Shown here: in pieces, positions 37,891 through 46,564 of the stretch | Position numbering within the stretch: the first letter of the stretch is position 1 | Layout: the number at the start of each line of letters is the position of its first letter | NCBI GenBank assembly: GCA_024233545.1 | Contig: JACKPL010000004.1 | Span: 1-64,000 of the forward strand | DNA: 64,000 nucleotides | Reading direction: 5' to 3' | Origin: a bacterium | GTDB taxonomy: Bacteria > Auribacterota > Auribacteria > Auribacterales > Auribacteraceae | The notes under the pieces: generated by a model | Databases searched by the model: none | What the model was told of the DNA's origin: nothing | What the model saw: the letters and a program-made list of their open reading frames with translations, nothing else | Program-made: the position numbers and the translations under genes

Positions 37891-40095
37891 ATGAAACGTT
37901 TTTACATTACAACTCTTATAGGTGCTGGTGTTTTATTCAGCATGCTTTTCGTTCACCTTAAAGATAATCGCAAGGAAATTCCGGAGGAACAGCCCATGTC
38001 AAATATCCCTTTGTATACCAATCGTTTAATTCATGAAAAGAGTCCTTACCTTTTACAACATGCACATAATCCTGTTGATTGGTATCCATGGGGTGATGAG
38101 GCATTTAGAAAGGCGCAATCCGAAGACAAACCCATTTTTCTCTCAATCGGTTATTCAACATGCCATTGGTGTCACGTGATGGAGCGGGAGTCATTTGAAG
38201 ATAATGATGTTGCCCGTATAATGAACGAAACATTTGTGGCGGTAAAGATTGACCGTGAAGAACGACCTGATATAGACGGTATCTATATGACTGTGTGCCA
38301 GATGCTTACAGGAAGCGGCGGATGGCCGTTGACAATAATAATGACCCCTGATAAAAAGCCGTTTTTTGCCGGCACCTATATTCCCAAAAACACTCGTTCT
38401 GGCAGAATTGGGATGATGGAGTTAATACCTCGAATCGCTGAAGTCTGGAACACTAGCCGCACTGATGCGGTTACGTATGCTGAAGACATTGCAAAATCAC
38501 TTTCCGGCACTAATCATGTTTATCCCGATCAGGAAATTGATCCGACAGTATTGGATGAAGCATTTCACTATTTTGAAAAAAACTTTGATTCCGAATATGG
38601 CGGTTTCCGGCGTTCTCCCAAGTTCCCTACTCCTCACAACCTTTTATTTCTTCTGCGGTATTGGAAGAGGACCGGCTCTGATAGTGCATTGAAAATGGTA
38701 GAAAAAACATTGGCCGCTATGCGCTCCGGCGGTATTTTTGACCATATCGGTTTTGGATTTCACCGGTATTCAACAGACCGGTATTGGATTCTGCCTCATT
38801 TCGAAAAAATGCTCTATGACCAAGCATTGCTTATGATGGCATATATAGAAGCGTTTCAAGCAACGGGTAATGCCGAATATGCTGAAGTTGTTAATGAAAT
38901 CTTCACCTATATTCAACGTGATATGACTGATAATACCGGAGGTTTTTATTCTGCAGAAGATGCTGACAGCGAAGGTGAAGAGGGAAAATTTTATCTTTGG
39001 AAAGAAGAAGAACTCAATCGATTGTTTACCCCTGCTGAAAAAGAAGTTTTTATAAAAATATACAACATTTCACCGGAGGGAAATTTCAATGATGAGGCAA
39101 CATTACGTAAAACAGGTGAAAATATTATATACCGTGTAAATTCTCTGTCATCCGTTTCAAACGAACTATCTCTTTCTCAGGAAGAAACTAAACAAATAAT
39201 AGAAAAAATTCGAAGGAAACTTTTTTCCGAGCGAGAAAAAAGAACACGGCCGTATAAAGATGATAAAATATTAACCGATTGGAATGGTTTAATGATAGCC
39301 GCATTAGCAAAAGCGGCACGTGTTTTCGATAATGAATCATATAGAAATTCTGCTGAAAAAGCCGCCTTTTTTTTAACAAAACAATTAACTAAACCGAATG
39401 GGCGGCTTTATCATCGTTATCGAGAAGGCAATGTGAATATCGATGGGCATCTTGATGACTATGCTTTTGTTGTATGGGGATTGCTCGAGCTTTATGAAAC
39501 CACGTTTGATACGCGTTATTTGCAACAGGCTGTACGGTTAACTGAAATTCAAATCAATGATTTTTGGGATACGGAAAATAGCGGTTTTTATTTTACTGCG
39601 CATTCATCGGAAGCGCTTTTGATTCGTCGAAAAGAAATTTATGATGGCGCTGTACCTTCGGGTAATTCTGTTTCTGCATTAAATCTACTTTGGTTGTCGA
39701 GGATATTAGGAAATAGGAATATGGAAGAGAAAGCACGTATGCTATTAAATACTTTTGCCGGAAAAGTCCGCGAGTTCCCTGCCGGCTACACTCACGTATT
39801 ACTCGCGGTCGATTTTCACACTGGCAACTCATTTGAAATACTATTTATCGGAGATAAAAGTGATGCACAAAGCCGTACATTGCTTAATGAACTGAATTCG
39901 ATTTATATACCCAATAAAGTAACGTTGTTTCATAACAAAGGTTCTCAGATTTATGATTTATCCTCTATTGCGGAGTATATAAACAATTATGCTGTTGAAA
40001 AAGGCAAAACGATTGTGTATGTATGTCGGAATTACACGTGCCAATTGCCTACTTCAGACCCTGGCAAACTGAGAGAACTACTCCAAAATAAATAA
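37891..40095 (+). CDS. YyaL/SSP411 family protein (DUF255 thioredoxin-like plus glycosidase-like fold)
   Basis: The N-terminus has a membrane anchor or signal sequence (residues 5-24), unusual for this normally cytosolic family. The DUF255 thioredoxin-like domain follows: SPYLLQHAHNPVDWYPWGDEA and CHWCHVMERESF (CxxC), KIDREERPDID, GSGGWPLTI and FFAGTYIP. The rest (about 250-734) is an alpha/alpha barrel like N-acylglucosamine epimerases and glycosidases (GGIFDHIGFGFHRYSTD, PHFEKMLYDQALL, YSAEDADSEGEEGKFYLW, LTDWNGLMIAALA). The biochemical role of the family is unknown. At 734 residues it is full length. It converges with a TPR glycosyltransferase gene with five bases between stops. Confidence 0.9.
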   Translation: MKRFYITTLIGAGVLFSMLFVHLKDNRKEIPEEQPMSNIPLYTNRLIHEKSPYLLQHAHNPVDWYPWGDEAFRKAQSEDKPIFLSIGYSTCHWCHVMERESFEDNDVARIMNETFVAVKIDREERPDIDGIYMTVCQMLTGSGGWPLTIIMTPDKKPFFAGTYIPKNTRSGRIGMMELIPRIAEVWNTSRTDAVTYAEDIAKSLSGTNHVYPDQEIDPTVLDEAFHYFEKNFDSEYGGFRRSPKFPTPHNLLFLLRYWKRTGSDSALKMVEKTLAAMRSGGIFDHIGFGFHRYSTDRYWILPHFEKMLYDQALLMMAYIEAFQATGNAEYAEVVNEIFTYIQRDMTDNTGGFYSAEDADSEGEEGKFYLWKEEELNRLFTPAEKEVFIKIYNISPEGNFNDEATLRKTGENIIYRVNSLSSVSNELSLSQEETKQIIEKIRRKLFSEREKRTRPYKDDKILTDWNGLMIAALAKAARVFDNESYRNSAEKAAFFLTKQLTKPNGRLYHRYREGNVNIDGHLDDYAFVVWGLLELYETTFDTRYLQQAVRLTEIQINDFWDTENSGFYFTAHSSEALLIRRKEIYDGAVPSGNSVSALNLLWLSRILGNRNMEEKARMLLNTFAGKVREFPAGYTHVLLAVDFHTGNSFEILFIGDKSDAQSRTLLNELNSIYIPNKVTLFHNKGSQIYDLSSIAEYINNYAVEKGKTIVYVCRNYTCQLPTSDPGKLRELLQNK

Positions 40096-40100
40096 CAGAA

Positions 40101-41867
40101 TTATTTTATTGATTGCTCTAATTCAGTGAAAATCGATATGTCCTGCACTATCTTTTTTGCATAATCGATATAATACAATGCTTTTTCGATGTTCTGGTGT
40201 TGAAGATAGAAAATAACAATGTTATAAAGTGGTTCTTTCCACCCTCCTTTTAGAGATGAGGAGGTAAGCCACGCATTGACGGCATTGTCTTCCTGATTGA
40301 GAAATGCATAACACAATCCTAAACTATTAAATGCATTGGCATAATTTTCATCAAGAGAAACTGCCTCTTTAAGGTAGTTTAATGCAGATGTGTACTCGCG
40401 CTTCTCAAGAAGAAATAATCCAATATTGTGCAGTGCATATGGACGATAGCCTTCGGAAGTATTTAACGCGTTATCAAGCATCTTCAAAAAAGTTTCATCA
40501 TCTCCCTGCATCTTGAAGGTTAGGGCAAGGTTCAAGGTTGTATAATAGTTCCGCGGATCGAGTTGGTGGGAAAGTTTGAAGTTTTCATGGGCTGTTTTAT
40601 GGTCTCCCGCGTTCAATGCTTCCATCCCTAATCCATTATATGCTCGTGCGTTTTGAGGGTCACATCTAATTACGCTTTCCCATAAAGCAATGTTATTTTT
40701 CCAATCGGCATTTCTCACAACTGTTGCAATGCAAAACAAACAGATGATTGCAAGATAACCCATAATGCGCATTCGTTTATTGATCAAGTTAAAGACTGAA
40801 GCGAGAAACAGCATTCCACCTGCCGTTCCAATGTACAAAAACCTTTCTGCATATAATGCTTGTATAGGAATTATATTTAATACTGGCAATAACGATGCAT
40901 ATACCCACCATACGCTGAATACACTATTGTTTCTTCTCCTAGTGCTCATAAGAAAGATACATACAGCGGATACTGCAATCAAAGAAAAGATAAAATTCGG
41001 ATTGAGCAATGAATAGATAAGAGGAATGTCCGGCAAAACATTGAGACGGAATGGGAAAAACATCAGGCGGGCATAGCGGATTAAAACGGTAACCATTGTC
41101 AGAAACGTGACTTTTAGAGTTCCGCCCCAGTAACCTCCTTGGCTTAATGCTCCGGTTACTTGCAGTCTTATGAGTATATATCCTAGCGATAGTACGGATA
41201 AAACAATCATAAGTTTGATAAAAGGCATAAGTAGAGCTCTGTCTTTGCAAAAAACATAGGTTAATATAAGTAGCGGAAGTAACGACAATGCCATTTCTTT
41301 GGAAAACAATCCCAAAATATATAACAGAGAAATGATGCACCCATGTTTCCAATGCGGCTTTTTGAGAAAAAAAAGAAACTGAATCAGCGATAATACGATA
41401 AACATTCCGTAAAGCATATTTCCTCTGCCGGATATCCATGATACAGCTTCTATTTGTGCGGGATGTACCGTAAATAAAAGAGCGGTAATGAACGCAATGG
41501 AATACCTAAGGGTGAATCGGCAAAAAAAGAAAAAAAGAAGCAGTGTTACGCTTAGATGTAACAGTAGGTTGGTAAGGTGATATATAAAAGGGTTCAAACC
41601 GTTGATCATATAATCAACCGCAAAGGAAAAAGTAACTAACGGACGATAAACGTTAAATTGGCCTTCATGCCCTGTCCCTTGATAAGTTCTAAGATCAGTA
41701 AAATATGAAAAAAAATATTTCAGAGAACGTATGTGATGATTCTCTTCAACATATGCATGGTCATCATATACAAAACCATTGTATAGTGAATTTGCATAAG
41801 CAAGAAAAATAAAAAAAAGAATTAAGGCAACAGCAAGTCGACAAGGCATTTTGCTGAAGTTTTTCAC
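40101..41867 (-). CDS. TMTC-like membrane glycosyltransferase with TPR tail (first of three)
   Basis: About ten membrane segments fill residues 10-385, followed by TPR repeats to residue 588. The first extracytoplasmic loop has GFVYDDHAYVEEN, the double-aspartate position typical of GT-C enzymes that use polyprenyl-phosphate sugars. The end of the second half of the membrane domain has YAERFLYIG and then RNADWKNNIALWES before the TPRs, a layout shared with eukaryotic TMTC O-mannosyltransferases. The TPR part has units such as ARAYNGLGMEALNAGD and ANAFNSLGLCYAFLNQ. Inferred role: transfer of a lipid-linked sugar to secreted proteins held by the TPRs. Two paralogues lie at 44723 and 46557. Confidence 0.82.
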   Translation of the reverse strand: MKNFSKMPCRLAVALILFFIFLAYANSLYNGFVYDDHAYVEENHHIRSLKYFFSYFTDLRTYQGTGHEGQFNVYRPLVTFSFAVDYMINGLNPFIYHLTNLLLHLSVTLLLFFFFCRFTLRYSIAFITALLFTVHPAQIEAVSWISGRGNMLYGMFIVLSLIQFLFFLKKPHWKHGCIISLLYILGLFSKEMALSLLPLLILTYVFCKDRALLMPFIKLMIVLSVLSLGYILIRLQVTGALSQGGYWGGTLKVTFLTMVTVLIRYARLMFFPFRLNVLPDIPLIYSLLNPNFIFSLIAVSAVCIFLMSTRRRNNSVFSVWWVYASLLPVLNIIPIQALYAERFLYIGTAGGMLFLASVFNLINKRMRIMGYLAIICLFCIATVVRNADWKNNIALWESVIRCDPQNARAYNGLGMEALNAGDHKTAHENFKLSHQLDPRNYYTTLNLALTFKMQGDDETFLKMLDNALNTSEGYRPYALHNIGLFLLEKREYTSALNYLKEAVSLDENYANAFNSLGLCYAFLNQEDNAVNAWLTSSSLKGGWKEPLYNIVIFYLQHQNIEKALYYIDYAKKIVQDISIFTELEQSIK

Positions 41868-41987
41868 GTTGAGCCCTTCTTGAGAATTGGATTGACAAAA
41901 TTGCGTTCGGAAGCATATTATACCATTGTTACTTCTCAGGTAATATCATTAATTAGATAAAGCCGTTAAATAAAAGCCTGAAGAATT

Positions 41988-43979
41988 TTGAACACAAAAA
42001 AATCATTGTCTATCCAAAAAAAATTATTGCTCTATTTTCTGGCCATTGCCGTTGCGCCGGTGATTATAACCGGGGCGTGTGCTATTTATTTTGCAACTAC
42101 TCCACTCCTCTATTTTGCTCTTAACCCAGTCAAAAACCATGTTGTTTCGTATGCAAATCACATTCGGCAAGAACTATATAATGTAAGAGAAGACATACTT
42201 TATGCAAGCAGATTGCCGGGCATGTCAAGATTGTTAACGTTTTATCAAGAATCTTCCGATGCGGAACGTGTTAATTTACAAGAAGATATGGTTAATTCAT
42301 TTGTAGAATTGCTTTCAAAAAGAAAAAAATATCATTACATCAGCTACATAGACGAAACAGGCAGAGAAACAGTGCGAGTTAATTTTTCTCTGCCGGACTC
42401 TTGGAGAGTGATTGTCGGTGATCAGCTTCAAAATAAATCTCACACTGATTTTTTTATCAATAGTATTGGCTTGCCGCTCGGGGAAGTATATGTATCCCCC
42501 ACTATTCTGAATGAAGAAAACGGCATTCTCGAGACTCCTTATACTGAGGTGATATATCTTGCTACTCCCGTTCAAGATATTAACGGTCAAATAAAAGGAA
42601 TTATTACGATAGCTCTACGGGCAGAAGTGTTATTCAAGCCTCTTGTGGAATGGCGTATTTCTCAGTATCCCTCGGCGGAAAGTTTCGTTGTAAATGAAAA
42701 AGGGTTTTACATTGCTCATTCAAATTCCGATAAAACACGCGGAAAACAGCATTTGTTAGAAATGAAATGGTCTATATTCTCTGATTATCCGGCTGAGATA
42801 TCCGGTACGCTCTTACAATCCAAAGAAGATGGTTTTTTAGAAACAAGAGATTCCGTACTTGTCTATACTCGCTGTTCTCCTGTCTTCTTGCAAAAACAGC
42901 ATTCGTGGGGTATTGTGGCAAGTGTGTCTCGTACCAAAGTATATCGAACTATCGATCATTTTAAATATATGTTTGCGGCAATACTTATAGTTACTTTGGC
43001 AATGGTTATATTTATTGCATATTTCCTTTCAAAACAATTCACGTTGCCAATCACACGGTTGCGCATGGGTGCAAAACTAATAAGCGGCGGAGACTTGGCG
43101 CATCGTATTGATGTAACGGCTTTTGATGAAATTGGTGAACTTGCATACGATTTTAACCTGATGACTGAACAACTTCAAGGATTGTATCAGAACCTTGAAG
43201 ATAAAGTTTCGCAACGAACCGAAATGCTTCAAAAAGCAATGGAAGATTTGAAACACAAAGATGAACTCTTGGAAGAATCTAACCAAGCGACGCTCGATTT
43301 TTTAAAAAATCTTTCAATTCAATTAAGAACTCCTTTAACAAGCGTCATAGGGCAATTGTCATTGTTAGAAAAAAATATATATGGCGAGCTCACATCCAAA
43401 CAGCAGATTGCTATCAAAAAAATTCACAAAAATCTCTTTGAGACGTTCAAATGGCTCGATGGCATTATTCGCATATCCACTCTTGCAAGTGCGCAAACAA
43501 GCGGTGATTTGAGGGTAAACAAACAAGATTTTTCGGTGTCACAGTCAATTACTCAAGCAATACATTCCATTCAATATGCATTATCAGAAAAAAATATGCT
43601 TTTAAAATTTGAATCGGCAGATGACCTATCGATTTATTCTGATAAAGAGAAAATCGATGAAATAATCTCAAGCGTGCTTCATGCGGTGGTTCATCATCCT
43701 CTTACTCATGATGGAATAATAACCATTACCGTATCATCCGAAAAGCAAGAAGCGATCATTGTATCAAAAATTATTTTTTCGACTGAGTATCCTGAATCTG
43801 AAAAAATTGACGATATATACAAGGCATTAACCGAACCGTTTATTCATTCGCCAACATTCTTCAATATAACCAACTTGAGCATATGTGTCAGCAGAGCATT
43901 GCTGATTATATTAAACGGTTCTTTAGAGGTTGGCTTCGGCAAAGAAAAAAATGTAATTTCAATTACAATCTCTTTTTAA
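41988..43979 (+). CDS. Cache/HAMP histidine-kinase-like protein without phospho-acceptor or ATP site
   Basis: Initiation is probably at TTG 41988. Two membrane helices (about 15-38 and 327-350) bracket a large double-cache sensor domain. A HAMP domain (ITRLRMGAKLISGGDLAHRI, about 355-405) and a coiled coil follow. The next domain is clearly HisKA-derived (FLKNLSIQLRTPLTSVIGQL), but where kinases have S-H-E-L-R-T-P-L this has S-I-Q-L-R-T-P-L: Ile444 replaces the phospho-acceptor His. The C-terminal ATPase-like domain keeps the general pattern (KIDEIISSVLHAVV ... LNGSLEVGFGKEKNVISITI) but has no DxGxG, no GxGLGL and no N-box asparagines. It should be unable to autophosphorylate. Operon: 14 bases before a receiver gene and then a lone HisKA-domain gene. 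Confidence 0.88.
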   Translation: MNTKKSLSIQKKLLLYFLAIAVAPVIITGACAIYFATTPLLYFALNPVKNHVVSYANHIRQELYNVREDILYASRLPGMSRLLTFYQESSDAERVNLQEDMVNSFVELLSKRKKYHYISYIDETGRETVRVNFSLPDSWRVIVGDQLQNKSHTDFFINSIGLPLGEVYVSPTILNEENGILETPYTEVIYLATPVQDINGQIKGIITIALRAEVLFKPLVEWRISQYPSAESFVVNEKGFYIAHSNSDKTRGKQHLLEMKWSIFSDYPAEISGTLLQSKEDGFLETRDSVLVYTRCSPVFLQKQHSWGIVASVSRTKVYRTIDHFKYMFAAILIVTLAMVIFIAYFLSKQFTLPITRLRMGAKLISGGDLAHRIDVTAFDEIGELAYDFNLMTEQLQGLYQNLEDKVSQRTEMLQKAMEDLKHKDELLEESNQATLDFLKNLSIQLRTPLTSVIGQLSLLEKNIYGELTSKQQIAIKKIHKNLFETFKWLDGIIRISTLASAQTSGDLRVNKQDFSVSQSITQAIHSIQYALSEKNMLLKFESADDLSIYSDKEKIDEIISSVLHAVVHHPLTHDGIITITVSSEKQEAIIVSKIIFSTEYPESEKIDDIYKALTEPFIHSPTFFNITNLSICVSRALLIILNGSLEVGFGKEKNVISITISF

Positions 43980-43993
43980 ATCGAGGTGAAAAT

Positions 43994-44377
43994 ATGACTG
44001 ATAAACCGGAGATTCTGATTGTAGAAGACAATAATGATAATCTGGAAACATTTTCAACTTTTTTAGAGTTTTTTAAGTATCCGGTTCGTACCGCATCTGA
44101 TGGTGAAGAGGCTTTAAAGAGTGTTGCCGCAAAAAAACCGGACGTAATTTTTCTCGATTTATCTCTTCCAAAGATTGATGGATGGGAAGTTGCCCGCCGC
44201 ATACGCTCAGATTCTTCTAATGCGAATATCGTAATCATTGCTTTTTCAGCGATGGCATTGCCGGCAGAGATTGAGCGTGCGCTTCAAGCAGGCTGTAATC
44301 GGTTCGTATCTAAGCCGTTGCCCCCCGAAACACTGATCGAAGAAATGAATAAACTCATCCAGAAACGCAACGGATAA
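43994..44377 (+). CDS. Single-domain response regulator in the split-kinase operon
   Basis: A 127-residue receiver starting at ATG 43994 behind GAGGTG; the longer upstream frame lies inside the preceding gene and is not used. It has the acidic pair VEDN, the phospho-acceptor Asp55 (VIFLDLSLPKIDGW), a Ser switch residue in IIAFSAMAL, and the conserved lysine in FVSKPLPPE. So it looks fully competent for phosphorylation. It sits between the degenerate kinase-like gene (14 bases upstream) and the short HisKA-only gene (7 bases downstream), and is presumably the phosphate acceptor or the shared partner of this module. The form (no output domain, SKPLPPETL ending) resembles receivers that work in phosphorelays. 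Confidence 0.93.
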   Translation: MTDKPEILIVEDNNDNLETFSTFLEFFKYPVRTASDGEEALKSVAAKKPDVIFLDLSLPKIDGWEVARRIRSDSSNANIVIIAFSAMALPAEIERALQAGCNRFVSKPLPPETLIEEMNKLIQKRNG

Positions 44378-44384
44378 TTATCAC

Positions 44385-44714
44385 ATGTCATATGTTCTTT
44401 TATGTGGCCTTGTTTTCTTGCTAACAGCTATTGTGGCAATAGTGTTTTTTTATAACATAAAACTTAAAAAAAATTTAAAAAAAATATTTCTGCAGAATAA
44501 AGAAACGAAAAAACACCATTCACACCAACTCTCTGAGTTGTCGCATGATTTGCGTACCCCCCTTAATGCAATAATGGGATACACATCATTACTGAAAAAT
44601 AATATTCACGGTGAACTCAACGAAAAACAATTAGATTACATCAATAAAATCAATTCCAATTCCGATCGATTATTAAAAATAATCGATGATTATTTTACAT
44701 CTTCGGAAATGTGA
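44385..44714 (+). CDS. Membrane-anchored stand-alone HisKA (DHp) domain
   Basis: A 109-residue protein. One N-terminal membrane helix (residues 4-23) and a basic linker are followed by a single dimerisation/phospho-acceptor domain with His54 in LSHDLRTPLNAIMGYTSLL and the second helix NEKQLDYINKINSNSDRLLKIIDDY. Translation ends exactly where the ATPase domain of a histidine kinase would begin, and the DNA beyond belongs to a convergent gene, so there is no lost ATPase domain downstream. Such a protein could act as a phosphotransfer protein, or be phosphorylated by another kinase in trans. The start ATG 44385 is seven bases after the receiver stop, arguing for co-translation. Confidence 0.85.
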   Translation: MSYVLLCGLVFLLTAIVAIVFFYNIKLKKNLKKIFLQNKETKKHHSHQLSELSHDLRTPLNAIMGYTSLLKNNIHGELNEKQLDYINKINSNSDRLLKIIDDYFTSSEM

Positions 44715-44722
44715 TTCAATTC

Positions 44723-46564
44723 TTAAAGAGCTTCTTTTATTTTATTATTGTTAGGATTGTGTTTTAAAGCAATCGTGTAGTGTAGTTTTGCAGTATCTTT
44801 AAAACCTAATTTGGCGTTGCATATACCGGCATAAAAATTACCGTCAGCATGTGAAGGATTCAGTTTAAAAAGTTTTTCAAAAACGGCGATTGCCTTTTGA
44901 TAATTTTGCGTATCGTAGTAACACATCCCTAAATTAAAATAGGCGTTGTCGTTTTTAGGATCGAGTTTAAGTGCAATGACGTGTTCGTTAATTGCCTGTT
45001 CGAGATTTCCGTTCATACTCAAGATAACTCCAAGATTATTATGAGCGCTGGAATCAGAATAATTTAATTTGATTGCTTGAATAAACGATTCTTGCGCGGC
45101 TTTTGTGTTACCTAGTTGAGCATATGCTAAACCTCTATTAACATACGGTTCCGTCGAATTTGAATCGCGCATAATTGCTTGTGAATAATACGAGATCGCA
45201 TCCTTTAACCTGCCTTGGTTTTTGTAAGTGTTGCCGAGATTGAAATACGGCACTGCATCATAGGGACGTATTAAAATCGCTTTTTTATAATGATATTCTG
45301 CTTTTCCGTATTCGTTGTGAGTATCATACCAACCTGCAAGATTATTATGTGCATGAAAACTGTTCGGCATGCTACGCAATGTAGATGTCCATAATAGATA
45401 ACTGTTTGTCCACTCAGCGTTGCGGCTAACCGTACGCACGCAACAGACCAGTAAAATAAGTAAAAAGGTTATAATAAAAATCCGGTGTGTCCGATTGAAT
45501 ATATTTAGAATGAAAAACACTGCGAAGAAACCGAACGGCATATACATGTAACGCTCAGCCATGATATTCTTTAATGGGATAAGATTTGATACAGGCGCTA
45601 GAGCCAAAAGAAACAGTCCCGCAAAGAACAGTGTTAATGAAGTTCTTCTAACAATAACACTATATGCCAGTCCCGATAAAATGGCGAATACAATACTTCC
45701 TGATAACAACATACTAATATAAGGATGGTTAGGCGGCATGGAAATGACATAGTCTAGAGTTAGTCTGATAGGAAAAAAACATAATGTAATGTATGAAAGA
45801 AAAATATTTGCCATTGTTGCACAGTTCCACAAAAAACTGGGAGATGGATATGGTGTTGCATCTTGAAATGGATTGCTCATTATAAAAAAGCGGACAATGA
45901 TATAGACGATAAAAGCGCACAATAAAAGAATGTTTTGTGACGTAATGAGTCGTGTGTTTCGGTAGAAAAAAACGTCTATAATTAACGTTATGGGTATAAG
46001 AGACAACGCCATTTCCTTAGAAAAAAACGCACATATTGCTGAAATAAAAAGAAGTATGTTGAATACGGCGGATTTCTTAGAGTGAAATAGAAGAACAGCA
46101 AAGAAAAAAATCGCACATAAAATATCTTCTCTGAATGACGGACAGTTCACTGCTTCAGTCAATACCGGATGTATCCCATAAAGCAAAGCAGAAAGAACGC
46201 TCTGTTTTTGCGGAATAAAACGTTGCAGTACAATAAAAAAAAGAAGGGCGCTGATCAAATGATACAGTAAATTACTCAAATGATAACCAAATGAAAGCTT
46301 GCCCCAGAGTGCATAATCCAAAAAATAAGTAAATGTAACAACCGGGCGATATGATGCTTCGCCGGAATACAAGTAATCTCCAATTCCCGATGAAGAAAAA
46401 TATTTATGTGAAAACAAATCTTTCAAATTCTTCCATTCCGTTATCATGGTGTTTTGAACAATTGTCGTTGTATCATCAAACACAAATTCGTTATCGAGGA
46501 TATTGGCGTATGCAATCAATACTGCCAAACCGATAAGAATATATTTCAAGTAAAATTTATTCAT
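44723..46564 (-). CDS. TMTC-like membrane glycosyltransferase with TPR tail (second of three)
   Basis: 613 residues from ATG 46564, which has AAGG eight bases upstream and overlaps the preceding gene by eight bases; a longer in-frame start at 46627 lies deeper in that gene and is less likely. The first loop after helix 1 has FVFDDTTTIVQN (the GT-C double aspartate). About ten helices follow, with the conserved YRPVVTFTYFLDYALWG, PVLTEAVNCPSFREDIL, LSLIPITLII and AERYMYMPFGFF segments. A TPR region of about seven repeats fills the last 230 residues (for example AVPYFNLGNTYKNQGRLKDAISYY). It is the last gene of the minus-strand TMTC operon. Membrane protein; inferred to use a lipid-linked sugar. 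Confidence 0.83.
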   Translation of the reverse strand: MNKFYLKYILIGLAVLIAYANILDNEFVFDDTTTIVQNTMITEWKNLKDLFSHKYFSSSGIGDYLYSGEASYRPVVTFTYFLDYALWGKLSFGYHLSNLLYHLISALLFFIVLQRFIPQKQSVLSALLYGIHPVLTEAVNCPSFREDILCAIFFFAVLLFHSKKSAVFNILLFISAICAFFSKEMALSLIPITLIIDVFFYRNTRLITSQNILLLCAFIVYIIVRFFIMSNPFQDATPYPSPSFLWNCATMANIFLSYITLCFFPIRLTLDYVISMPPNHPYISMLLSGSIVFAILSGLAYSVIVRRTSLTLFFAGLFLLALAPVSNLIPLKNIMAERYMYMPFGFFAVFFILNIFNRTHRIFIITFLLILLVCCVRTVSRNAEWTNSYLLWTSTLRSMPNSFHAHNNLAGWYDTHNEYGKAEYHYKKAILIRPYDAVPYFNLGNTYKNQGRLKDAISYYSQAIMRDSNSTEPYVNRGLAYAQLGNTKAAQESFIQAIKLNYSDSSAHNNLGVILSMNGNLEQAINEHVIALKLDPKNDNAYFNLGMCYYDTQNYQKAIAVFEKLFKLNPSHADGNFYAGICNAKLGFKDTAKLHYTIALKHNPNNNKIKEAL

